Shown here piece by piece: positions 36,701 to 49,549 of a stretch of 64,000 bases of DNA (the stretch's first letter is position 1; every line of letters starts with the position of its first letter). The position numbers and the translations under genes are program-made. A model generated the notes under the pieces. The model saw only the letters and a program-made list of their open reading frames with translations, made no database searches and had not been told where the DNA came from. Source of the DNA: Adiantum capillus-veneris (taxonomy: Eukaryota > Streptophyta > Polypodiopsida > Polypodiales > Pteridaceae); contig CM043971.1 of NCBI GenBank assembly GCA_014529385.2, forward strand, positions 58,169,709-58,233,708. The letters are read 5' to 3'.

Positions 36701-39700
36701 CTTTTCACTTGGAATTGGCGGCTCGATTTGGAACTGCGCCCGACAGACTGACGCCACACGCGGAGGTAGTTCGACTGGCACCCGGATGGGATGTTGCCAT
36801 TACACCGAGCATTGGCAAACTTTGTTTGCAATGACAGGGGTGTTCAGGGCACGCGAGTGACGTTCTACTCAGGATCCCTTGGTACCACAAGAACTACGCC
36901 GTGGTTGACTACCGGGCCGAGAAAGCGACTTTGATAAATGAAGGGCTTAGAGATTGTACTTGATGAACTTCAGTTTTCTTACTCATTCTTTTGGGAGAAC
37001 TGAACAATGGATAAAGATTGAATATGTTTTGACCTGAAGAAAAGAACGCCAATATTTTTTTTTCTCCACGCTCATGCCGATTGCTTTTGAGAGGGCCTGA
37101 AGATCATACCATTGATCTGATATCTGGAAGCACACCACCGAATCGGCCACCTTATTGTGTGAGCCGAGTACAGAATGAAAAGATTATGAACTCAGTGAAA
37201 GACCTCTTGGAAAAGGGTCTTGTCCAGCTTAGTACTTCACCGTATTGCTCTCCAGTGTTGTTGGTTTTGAAGAAAGACAGATCTTGGAGAATGTGCATCG
37301 ATTATAGCACTCTCAACGAAATCACCATCAAGAACAGATTTCCGAGTCCTAGGATCGATGATATACTCGACAGGTTACAGGGATCCTCGTGCTTTAGCAG
37401 GATTGACTTGAAGAGTGGATATCATCAGATCAGGATAGCGCCAGGAGATGTCTACAAGACAGCTTTTCGGACGACTTTTGGGTTATTTGAGTTTTTGGTG
37501 ATGCCTTTTGGCTTAACCAATGCTCCTGCGACATTTAACCGGATGATGGACAGGATTTTTCGAGAGTACAGGCTATTTGTTGGCACTTTCTTTGACGACA
37601 TCATTGTTTTCTCGAAGAATGAGGCAGAACACAGAGATCATCTGCTTCAAGTCTTTTAGGCATTACGAGATCACACGCTAGTGATTAATGCAAAGAAAAG
37701 TGAATTTTTTTCCTACCATGGATACACTTTTTGGGACACATTGTGTCAGCAGCAGGAGTGCGAATGGACCCGGCCAAGATAGAGAATATCCGTGATTGGC
37801 CCGATTTGAGGAATGTCCATGAAGTTAGAAGCTTCTTGGGACTATGTTCATACTACAAGCGGTTCATACGAAAGTTTGCAGAGGTTGCTTCCCCTTTGCA
37901 TATCTTGACACAGAAAGGAGTACCTTTTTCGTGGGGACCCACAGAGGTGACTGCCTTTCAGACACTGAAAGAGAAATTGACTACGGGACCTATTTTGACT
38001 TTGCCGGACTTGCAGAAGTCATTCGAAGTATATTGTGATGCTTGTGGTCGTAGTCTGGGTGCGGTCTTGATGCAAGAAGGCCATGTCATAGCTTACGAGA
38101 GCCGTTTGTTCTCTAGGCCGGAGATGACAGCACAGATTTATGAGAAAGAGCTTTTGGCGGTTATCCATGCTCTTACTCAGTGGCGGCATTACCTACTCGG
38201 AGCGGATTTTATTGTCTTTACAGACCATCAGAGTTTGCGCTACTTCTTGTCACAGAAGCAGCTTTCGGAAAAGCAGATGCGGTGGGCGAACATCTTGTCA
38301 CAGTTTCACTTCCACATTGTCCATGTGCAGGGACAGAAGAATGTGGTGGCAGATGCTTTGTCTCGGAAACCGTTGGTTCTGGCTATTTCCGCGATACATC
38401 ATAGGAGCTTCGAGGATATGGTCGATCAGTGTGCCACAGATACAGATTTTGCAGATATTTTCACACGGATACGGGATGGGGAGACAGTAGCTGGATACTC
38501 CCTTCGGGAAGGCTACTTGATGAAAAAGACTATGTTGTGCGTTACACAGCCGTTGAGGGAAAAGGTTATGACTGATTGCCACTGTCCACCTTTTACGGGT
38601 CACCGCAGCATTGCTACCACCATGAAAGGGGTAGAGAGAGATTTCTTTTGGCGGAGACTGAAGAAGGATGTGGAAGAGTTTGTGCGCAGTTGCTTGGTAT
38701 GCTAGAAGGTCAAGTTTGACAGGCATAAGGCACAGGGATTGTTACAGCCTTTACCCATACCCACCCACCCGCCCCTGGGAAAATATTGAAATGGATTTCA
38801 TTTTTTTTTATCTCCCGAGAATACAAAATGATCACGATGATTTTCCGATTACATGGCACGCCTGAGACGATTGTCTCCGACAGAGACCCCAGATTTATGA
38901 GTTTGTTTTGGAAGGCAATTTGGGAGAACATTGGGACGCGGTTGCAGTTCTCGTCATCGTTCCACTTGCAGACTGACGGGCAATTTGAGATTGCCAATTC
39001 AGTGATTTTAGATTTATTGAAGTCTTGTATCTCGCATCAGAAGACTCAATGGGAAAAGAACTTACTTTTGGTGGAATTTGCCTACAATAACACGATACAC
39101 TCTTCGACGGGGAAGACGCCATGAGAGATTGTTGAAACTGCTGCGAAGGTTCCATCCTTCCTGAGCACGAAAGATTAGAAATTTGAAGCGGATGAATATT
39201 CGCGAGATTTGGATACGGCTTTTGCCAAGGTTCACGAGACTTTACAGAAGTCTCAAGAACGACAGAAAAAGGCAGCGGATCGCCATCGTCGCGACTGGAA
39301 ACTGAAGGAGGATGATTGGGTGCTCTTACTTTTGAGAAGGCACGCCTAAGAAAGAAACAGGGAAAGGAGAGGCTTTTTCCAAAGCTTAGTATGTGATACT
39401 ACGGACCTTTCCAGATTACTGACAAGATAAATGATGTCTCCTTCCGATTGAAACTGCCAGATACTTGGAGGATTCTCAGTGCATTGCATGTGAGTCTCTT
39501 GAAACCTTTTAAAGGTGATGTGCCTGATGATGGGGAGCCTGATGAGCAACCCGAAGTGGAAGAAAACGAGGAGATCCTTGTTCCTGAACAGATTTTGGCA
39601 CATAAGGATACGAAGAATAAGGGTAAAGTTCGAAGGCGGTTCTTGGTTAAGTTCAAGAACTTTCCTGCATTTGATGCGAAGTGGATGGAGGAGGAGGACC

Positions 39701-42700
39701 TAGCAGATACTCCTCGGATTGTGAAACTTTACCTCGATGTTTTGGTTTAGCATAGTCTACTCCAAACGGAACCCAGAACTCAGCTTGGCCGAAGATCTGG
39801 TGCAGTGGGATGCACAAGAGGGGAGTCACTCCACTCCTTTGTCAACAGATGCCTCGATTTTGATACTAAAGTCACTGATGTCTCTTTGAGCTTCAGGGAT
39901 ACTGAGAGCTGACAGTATTCTGCTGGATGACTTTATGAAATGGAATTCCTGATTATGATACTGATTTGTTCTTGACTTCTTGTGAGTGCAGGAACTGATA
40001 GCCGAAATGACTGCAGCATTTTGGTCTGATTGATCTCGAATAGACATGGTTGCAATAGGGGTTAGTCAATCGGACATCGATGAGGTCCCGATTGGACCTA
40101 GATGTGATTGCTAGCTACATTGCCGATAAATCATGGTCTAAGATCCGAATGAATGTTGAATGTCATGTGATGTCCTGTGATGTCTGGTGATGTCCTGTGA
40201 TGTCATGTGATGTGACTGTCGATTTTGTACATGTGCTAGATGTGTGTTCCTAGTACGTAGGTACTAACAGTCAGTGTCTGCTAAGACGGTTTATGGCTTT
40301 TGTCGGTTTTGCAGGCGTAATCGCGGTCGATTACAATGCTTTCAAGAGGGGGGTATGTCACAAAGTGATGACGTGGCGGACAGCAAAAACCCTAATTTCT
40401 GCCAAAAACCCTAAAATTCCTGCAAACCCTAATTTTTGCCAAAAACCCTAAATTCCGGAAATCGAGGAGGCGGATTATTATTAAAAAAAAAAAAAAAAAA
40501 AAAATTTGGAAAATGATGAGCGACGCGAATTTTGCTTTTGCTTTTTTTTTATTAAAAAAAAAAGAGAAAAGACTCTCTAAGAGAGAGAGAGAACTGATGC
40601 TTTTGATTTTAAAAGCTTTTGGGGCTCTGCTTTTGGGCATCCCTTGTAACCTTTAAATTAGTGGTGAGGGCCTCACTTCTCAGAGCATCTGGACGCAGAG
40701 TCTGAGAGTGAAACCCTAACCGCTCTCTTGTACTTTGATGATTGATTAATACAAAAAGAAATACCGAAAGGGGCGCCAGTCTTTGGGGCCAATATCTCTA
40801 GGCACGGAACTCCGCCGGGCTAGTGCAAATCTATTGTGATCTGTGAAGTGTTTTGAAGTGGTTATTTGGTGCTGTCGCGGTTGATTCTTGACTTGGAGTG
40901 TCCAAGTTTGTTACAATCATGCTGTGTGCAACCAGAGGATATGTATCTACTCTAAGTGTCTCGACATGCACAGTCTGCGAACAGACTCACAAAAGTGCCA
41001 GATCACTTCCTATTCTAGACTGATTGAACTGAATTGAACCCTTGCCATGAAGTAGCTTGTCCACGTACACGTAGGGTTAGATGTGCACGAAGTAGCTTGT
41101 CCACGTACACATAGGGTTAGATGTGCACGTGACATCCCCTCCTTTTCAAAGTGAGGTACTAGTACCGAACTGTATGGCGTCGAGGGAGATCGCAAACAGC
41201 GTCTGGAATCCTCTTCGCCGGCCCACTCTGATGCGTGGGTCATGCGATACTTGAACTTTATAAAGGTCTACAACGCTTGCTTCTTTGGGCCGCGTCGAAA
41301 GCAATACAAAGTCATCTGTGGCTCCCTCAATTCTTCAACTTCGTCGATATTCATGCGTCTATCTTCTTCAAGAATCTCCGAGAATAAAAATTCCCGAAAC
41401 CACTTCCAACACAAAAACATAAACATATCCATTCCATGTAAAGTGACTAGAAAATTTCTAGTCTTCTTTAAAGATTGTGCATGCAATGTAGATGAACATA
41501 GAGACGGAGTACCAAACCGTTCATCAAACACACGCAAACAATGGGGTCGAATCTTGACCTTCTAATCTAAATCAATCAACTGTGGCAAATCACAATGGAA
41601 ATGTCCATGCTTAATGCTCAATCCTTCTTGTGCTCTTTCGGATATTGTGTCATGTCAAGGAAGAGACATGGAATGTAAATTCCTTGAATGCAAACATTTC
41701 ATCTTTTCATGAATCATCCGCATACATCCGTGCTCATTCATGAGTGAAGAGTGCTCATCGAACAATATGTCATGCCTATGAAAAGAAATCACATAAGGAC
41801 GGTGACTAAAATACAAGAAAGCATCACGAATGAAACACTCGAACAATGCGTGCTCAATCATTCGTACACATAATACTTCCTGTGGGGGTTCTTTGGACCT
41901 CAACTCAATAGCCAAGATCGGTTCGTCATGATTAATCGAATCTGCAATAAGGTTAGCTTAACTAGAAAAAGTATCAACTAAACCATCATCCTTGTGAACA
42001 ATCACATCATTATCCTGCAAATCATCATGCTTGTGAGTAATCACATCTTGATCATGCAAATCATCATGCTCGTGAATAATCACATCGTGATCATGCAAAT
42101 CATCATGCTTATCATTATCATGCAAATCATATGTGTAGTGCTTTGGAAAAGAAGAGATTGAGAGAGTCTCCTTATCCTGATCCTTTGCAATCTGTGCCTG
42201 CACATTAGAAAAGAATCGCAACAACTCTTTCATGTGTTGGTCGCTTATCGCTTTTATTGCTTTGATCTCGCGATCAAAGTCTGCTTGTCTTTCCTTGTTC
42301 TCGCGATCAAATTCTGCTCGTCTTTCTTCGCGCTCACGATCCAATTTGGCTCGTGTTTCTTTGGCTTCCAAGCGTGCTTGCTCGTGCTCACACGCTATGG
42401 CTGCCATTCTTTCTTCATATTTACGCTCTATAGCTGCTATTCTTTCTTCGCTTTCTAACTTCCTTACTTCGCGTTCTAACTTTCTATCCATCATCATCTT
42501 GTCGAAAGCCTCCGTAGGAGTTAGTGCAATCCTTGGCATAGATGGGAAAGGGGGAGGGTCATAAAAACCTCCCGGTGGGGAAAACTCTTCTTCGCCACTC
42601 TCATGCTCACCACCTTCATACGAAGTATCCATTCCGCTTCGGGTGATGACCATCCACTGCAGTCTTGGGTTCTGAAGTTCACGAGGAACTTGGGTTCTTG

Positions 42701-45700
42701 TGGGTCTTGGGTTCTTGAGGTTCTTCTTTCACTTGCAATCTGTGTAGAGAAGGATCTTCTCTTACCCGAGCTCTTCTCTTTTCCGGGGGCGCACCCCTTA
42801 GCGGCCTTGCGCTCACACCAAGGTTGCTTTTTCCTACCTCACGTAAATTGGCTGGCCGCTAAGTGCACGGTCCGGTCTCAATGAGTGAAAAGAGGCACAA
42901 GGGGAGGTTGGACAAGCCCTTCTTTCTTGGGTTTCCTGGCACTCTTCAAAAACACGATTAGAAATCGACACACCCAAGAGGACTTGGGTTACGTACGACT
43001 ACAATAAGCAAAAAAATTTATGTGGTTCTTTCCTTAAGTGATACAGAACACTACCAAAGCTCTGATACCAATGTAAGGTGCAACGGATGTAAATGTTGAA
43101 CTTTGCTCAAGATGAGTGCGCCGAACTATGCTCAAGGGTTCCTTTTACTTACGGCAGGGAGAGCCTTTCGTTCCTTATGTGAGAGGGTGCAATGGACACA
43201 AACAAAGTGGTGAACACTGTGAATGAAGGTGCTGAGACTGAAAGATAGAGAGAGAAGAATACGACACCAAAATGTTGTCAAAAACCCTCCTCCGAAAACC
43301 CCACTCTCTATGGCGAGGGCGGTCTACTATTGATTGCACAAATCTCTACAATGCTTGGAATTGCCAACGATGTCGACGACGATGAGGACGACGACGAGAT
43401 GGGCTGAAATCTGAAAATGCTAATGAAATCTGCAAATCTTTATCTGCTGAATTCTGACTCTATGTTGGTGACGACGATGATGACGATGACGACGACGACA
43501 ACGCGCTGAAAACGCAGACACTGAAATCTGAATTTTCCGGGTTGAAACTGCCAACTACGCTGGATCTGACCGTGCGGCGAGGATCTGCTGCAGGAAGGTG
43601 AGATCTACGACGTTCGGGACTTCTCTGTCTAGCTGCTAAAAACTGAAAACGCTAATACTAACTGAGGTTCTGTCGCAAAGAATCCGCAAAACGCTGGATG
43701 GTTATGCTGATGCAAAAACGCTAGGGCTGAATGTTGTCTTGCTGTGGAAATCTGCTAACGCTAGGGCTGATCTACTATTCTGCTGCTGTCGAGGCTGATC
43801 TGCTATGAAAAACGCTACAGCTGGTCTGTCATGCAAAAACGCTAGGCCTTGCTGCTAGGGTCTCTTGCGGGGGTCCTGCTGAGAAGGTGCCTGCTGGATG
43901 CGAAGTTCCTGCTGCCTCTTCTGCCAGAAAGTGCTAGCGCTAGGTTTACTTATATACTTGCTTATCAAAATTACCGTACCTAGTTTTCAACAAAAGTCAC
44001 TTAAAAATAATAAGTGAAAGAAACCTCCTACTCCCAGGATGTACACAGAACAAGAATTGGAAGAGGTGGTTGATGCACGAATTGCTCAGCTTTTTGATAC
44101 GCAGAACAAAGCTAAAAAGCGCAACAAAAAGCAGAAGAAAGGCGTTGACTTCCCGGGTTATTTGGGTCGTCAATCTACATTTGCATTGGCAAGAAAGCAA
44201 AAGAAGCGTGTTCGATTTGAAGGAGTACCCAGTTCTTCTTCTTCTTCTTCTTCCTCTTCTCACACTTCTTCTAGCTCATCTGACTCGAGTGAAGAAGACA
44301 GAAAAGGCAAAAAGCGAAGCAAATAGCAAAGCTTCAAAAAGGACAAGAAAAAGGCAAAGAAGCCTAAATCTCGCCCCGTGGTTGACAGCTCTACAGAGGA
44401 CTCGTCTTCAAATAGTTCGGACTCTGATGACAACATCTTTTATGCAAAGAAGAAGAATTTTTATAAAGCCAAACAGTATGACTTTCTGAAAGACAAAACC
44501 AACAAAGTCCGAGAGTTTAAGGAAGGTGGATAGTCAATTAAATTTGACAAGTTTTCTGGTTATAGAGATGACCAAGAAGGATACAGTGGACGCTTATTGC
44601 GAGAGATTCTAGAGCTCTTTTCTACCCGCCTCTTCATTTAAGAAGATCTCGTTCAAGGAACAGATTGAGCGGTTTACCTTGGGTCTTCCTACATAGATCC
44701 GAGATCACTGCTTAGAATAAAGTCAGCTTCCATTCAAGAGTTGATGAGTCATGCGAAACAGGGTTTTGCCATTCACTCTGGTAGTCTGATCTACCCCACA
44801 GATGAGATCATGACGCAGAGAGCTGAACAGACTTCGAAAAATGAAAGTAGAAAGAAAAAGAGCAATCCAAAACAGAAAGAAAAGGATACACGACCCAAAC
44901 TTACTCCTCAAGAGAGGGCTCACTACATAAAGGAAGGGAAGTGCTTTGGATGCAAGAAAACTGGGCATATCTCCACGAAGTGCCCTAAAAAGGCATAGAT
45001 AGAACAGAACGACAAGGACGACGAAAGGCCTGAGAGTTCGAGAGCAGTTGAGGACCGTGGAAGAAAAGGCAAGATGAAAACACGACTGGTTTCAGATTGC
45101 GTGGGTACCGATCCCAGCACGATGGACGAGAGTACAGAACTTTATCGAGCTTGGGGCAAAGTGAAAGACCAAGAAGCCCTGATCTTCTTCGATGGAGAAG
45201 CCAAGGCCAACTTCATTTCACCGGAATTGGCGACGCGGCTCGAGATCACTCCCAATCGGATGGGACCGGTAGGGATGTAGACATTACACCTGTCATTGGC
45301 AAACTTCGATTGCATTGTCAAGGGTATTTGGGACATGAGGACTTTTACATAATGCCTTTGGAAAGTTGTGATGTCCTCTTGGGAATTCCAAGGTACCACA
45401 AGAAAAACGTTGTGGTCGACTATCGGGCAAGGTAAGCGACATTGACCACAGAGAAGTGGCAGAACCATTATACTCGATGTAAAACTTAAGGGCGAGTCTG
45501 TCCCTATTGTATCGGCTTCGGCCATTTCTAAATTAATGAAATCCAGTTTGTTTGTTTACTATATATTTTTGAAAGAGTTGAATGATGAGGATAGGACAAA
45601 TATGTCTGAGCTTGATAAAGAACGCCCAGATTTTCTCCACTCCCATGCCGATTGCTTCTCAGAGGGCCTGCCAAGCGAGTAACCACTCGCTCATCCTCAA

Positions 45701-48700
45701 GATCATACCATTGATCTGATACCTAGAAGCACACCACCGAACAGGCCACCTTACCGTGTGAGCCGAGCCCAGAACGAAGAGATTATGAACCTAGTGAAAG
45801 ACCTCTTGGAAAAGGGTCTTGTCTAGCCTAGTACTTCACCTTACTACTCGCCTGTGTTGTTGGTTTTGAAGAAAGACGGATCTTGGAGAATGTGCATCGA
45901 TTATAGAGCTCTACAGATTTCCAATTCCTAGAATCAATGATATACTTGACCGACTTCAGGGATCCTCGTGCTTTAGCAGGATTGACTTGAAAAGAGGATA
46001 TCATCAGATTTGAATCGCGCCGGGAGACGTCTACAAGACAGCCTTTCGGACGACTTTTGAGTTATTTGAGTTTTTGGTGATGCCTTTTGGCTTAACCAAT
46101 GCTCCTGCAACATTTAACCGGATGATGGACAGGATTTTTCGAGAGTATAGACTATTTGTTGACACTTGCTTTGACGACATCATTGTTTTCTCCAAGGATT
46201 AGGCAGAACATAGAGACCATCTGCTTCAAGTCTTTCAGACATTACAAGATCACAAGTTAGAGATTAATGCAAAGAAAAGTGAATTTTTCCTACCAGAGAT
46301 ACACTTTTTAGGATACATTGTGTGAGCAGCAGGAGTGCGGATGGATCCGGCCAAGATAGAGACTATCCGTGATTGGCCCGATTTGAAAAATGTCCATGAA
46401 CTTAGAAGCTTCTTTGGATTGTGTTCGTACTACAGGCGGTTCATTAGAAAGTTTGCAGCGGTTGCTTCCCCTTTGCATATCTTTACATAGAAAGGAGTCC
46501 CTTTCTCGTGGGGACCCACAGAGGTGACTGCCTTTCAGACACTGAAAGAGAAATTGACTACAGGACCCGTTTTGACTTTGTCGGACTTGCAGAAGTCATT
46601 TGAAGTATATTGTGATGCTTGTGGTCGTAGCTTGGGTGCGCTCTTAATGCAACAAGGCCATGTCATTGCTTACGAGAGCCAATTGTATTCAAGGCCGGAA
46701 TTGACAGCACAGATCTATGAGAAAGAGCTTTTGGCGGTTATCCATGCTCTTACTCAGTGGCGGCACTACCTACTCGGAGCGGATTTTACTGTCTTCACAA
46801 ACCATCAAAGTTTACGCTACTTCTCGTCACAGAAGCAGCTATCGGAAAAGCAGATGCGGTGGGCGAACATCTTGTCACAGTTTCACTTCCAGATTGTCCA
46901 TGTGCAGGGACAGAAAAATTTGGTGGCAGATGCTTTGTCTCGGAAGCCTTTGGTTCTGGATATTTCCGCGCTACATCATAGGAGCTTCAAGGATATGGTT
47001 GATCAGTATGCCACGGATTTGCAAACATTTTCACACGGATACGGGATGGAGAGACAGTAGCGGGATATTCCATTCGGGATGGCTACTTGATGAGGAAAAC
47101 CATGTTGTGCGTTACACAGCCGTTGAGGGGAAAGGTTATGACCGAATGCCACTGCCCACATTTTACGGGTCACCGCAGCATTGCTACCACCTTGAAAGGG
47201 GTAGAGAAATACTTCTTTTGGCCGAGACTCAAGAAGGATGTGGACGAGTTTGTGCGCAGTTGCTTGGCATGCTTGAAGGTCAAGTTTGACAGGCATAAAG
47301 CACAGGGATTGTTACAACCTTTGCCCATACCCACCCGCCCCAGGGAAAGTATTGCAATGGATTTCATTTTTGATCTCCCGAGAACAAGGAGTGGTCACGA
47401 TGGTATCTGGACTGTTATTGACAGATTTAGCAAGCACTCTTCTAGTGAAGAAAACAGTCAAGCCGGATCACTTAGCGAGACTGTTTCTGGCCCAGATTTT
47501 TAGATTACATGGCATGCCAGAGACGATTGTCTCCGACAGGGACCCCAGATTCACGAGTTTGTTTTAGAAGGCAATTTGGGAGAACATTGGCACGCGGTTG
47601 CAGTTCTCGTCATCTTTCCACCCACAGACTGACGGGCAATCTGAGATTGTCAATTCAGTGGTACTAGATTTATTGAAGTCTTACATCTCGAATCAGAAGA
47701 CTCAATGGGAAAAGTATTTATCTTTGGTGGAATTTGTCTGCAACAACACAGTACACTCTTCGACGGGAAAGGCGCCATTTGAGATTATTGAAGGAGCTAC
47801 GAAGGTTTCACCCTTCCTAAGCACAAAAGATAAGATTTTTAAAGCCGATGAGTACACGCGCAACTTGGACACGGCCTTTGCCAAGGTCCACGAGGCTTTG
47901 AAGAAATCTCAGGAGAAACAAAAAAAGGCAGCAGATCGCCATCGTCGCGATTTGAAATTGAAGGAGGATGATTGGGTGCTCTTACGTTTTGAGAAGGCAC
48001 GCCTGAAAAAGAAAAATGGAAACGAGAGGCTTTTTCCAAAGCTTAGTATGCGATACTACGGACCTTTCCAGATCTCCAAAAAGATAAAAACGATGTCTCC
48101 TTTCGACTGAAACTGCCCGACACTTGGAGGATTCACAATGCATTTCATGTGAGTCTCTTGAAACCTTATAAAGGTGATGTGCCCGAAGATGGAGAGCCTG
48201 ATGAGCAACCCGAAGTGGAGGAAAACGAGGAGATCCTTGTTTCTGAACAGATATTGGCACATAAGGACAGAAAGAATAAGGGTAAAGTAAGAAGGCGGTT
48301 CTTGGTTAAATTCAAGAACTATCCAGCATTGGATGCGAAGTGGATGGAGGAGGAGGACCTAGCAGATACTCCTAAGATTGTAAAACTTTACCTTGACAAT
48401 GCATTTCATGTGAGTCTCTTGAAACCTTATAAAGGTGATGTGCCCAAAGATGGAGAGCCTGATGAGCAACCCGAACTGGAGGAAAATGAGGAGATCCTTG
48501 TTCCTGAACAGATATTGGCACATAAGGACAGCAAGAATAAGGGTAAAGTAAGAAGGCAGTTCTTGGTTAAATTCAAGAACTATCCTGCATTGGATGCGAA
48601 GTGGATGGAGGAGGAGGACCTAGCAGATACTCCTCAGATTGTAAAACTTTACCTTGAAGCTTTTGGGTTAGCATAGTATACTCCAAATGGAACCCCGAAT

Positions 48701-49501
48701 TCAGCTTGGCCGGAGATCTGGTGCAGTGGGTTGCACAAGAGGGGAGTTACTTCACTCCTTTGTCAACAGATGCCTTGATTTTTGAATACTAGAGTCACTG
48801 ATGTCTCTTTGAGCTTCAGGGATACTGAGAGCTGACAGTGTTCTGCTGTATTACTTTATGAACTGGAATTCCCGATAATATGATACTGATTTGTTCTTGA
48901 CTTGTTTAAGTGTAGGAATTGATAGACGAAATGACTGCAGCATTTTGGTCTGAATGATCTCGATAGACACGGTTGCATTGCCGATAAATCATAGTCTGAG
49001 ATCCGATGAATGTTGAATATGATTTGTCATGTGATGTACTCTGATGTCTAGTGATGTCTTGTGATGTCGTGTGATGTGACTGTCGATTGGTACATTTACT
49101 AGATGTGTGTTCCTAGTGCGTCGGTACTAACAGTCAATGTTACAGCTTATGGCCTCTTGTCTGTTTTGCAGGCATAATCGAGGGCGATCACAATGCTTTC
49201 GAGAGGGGGTATGTCACAAAGTGGATGACGTGGTAGTTGGTACACACACACCCTCCCCCTTGTGGATACTGCCGGAAATGCACACTGCAACGTACGGACA
49301 GTCCGAGAAATGCGGCGAAAATCGTAGGACCGTACAGGGCTGCTGACGTGGCACAAGTACGTACATACGAAAGACTTTTTGCGGGCTGTTTTTCTACACA
49401 CAAGTTGGGAAAACCCTACGCAAGATTGAGCGTTGCTTTTTGGCCTTGCTTTATTTACGCAAATTGGAAAGAGAGAATTCTTTTGCTGCTTTTTCTACGC
49501 A

Positions 49502-49549
<48 letters not shown>

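Larger units (their letters stand above)
34370..40915 (+). mobile_element. H2, Ty3/gypsy chromovirus, recent but defective
   Basis: LTRs at 34370-34923 (554 bp) and 40356-40915 (560 bp) look nearly identical apart from homopolymer and short indels. TSD ATCAT is perfect (34365-34369 and 40916-40920). PBS TGGTATCAGAGC at 34925-34936. PPT AAGAGGGGGGTA precedes 40356. It lies in opposite orientation to H1, 202 bp away. Gag has a stop and frameshifts, the protease active-site region is deleted, and part of the integrase core is missing. Confidence 0.94.
26831..44018 (-). mobile_element. G4, G-family element split by H1 and H2, both outer ends truncated
   Basis: Left (3') LTR is 26831-27343 plus 34173-34369 plus 40921-41134. 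The internal region is 41135-43071 with the G-family protein, and the right (5') LTR 43072-44018. The PBS at 43059-43070 reads TGGTATCAGAGC on the minus strand. The PPT (plus strand TCCCCTCCTTTTC) starts at 41135. Both outer LTR ends are missing, so no TSD is recoverable. The element is older than both H insertions. Confidence 0.82.
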
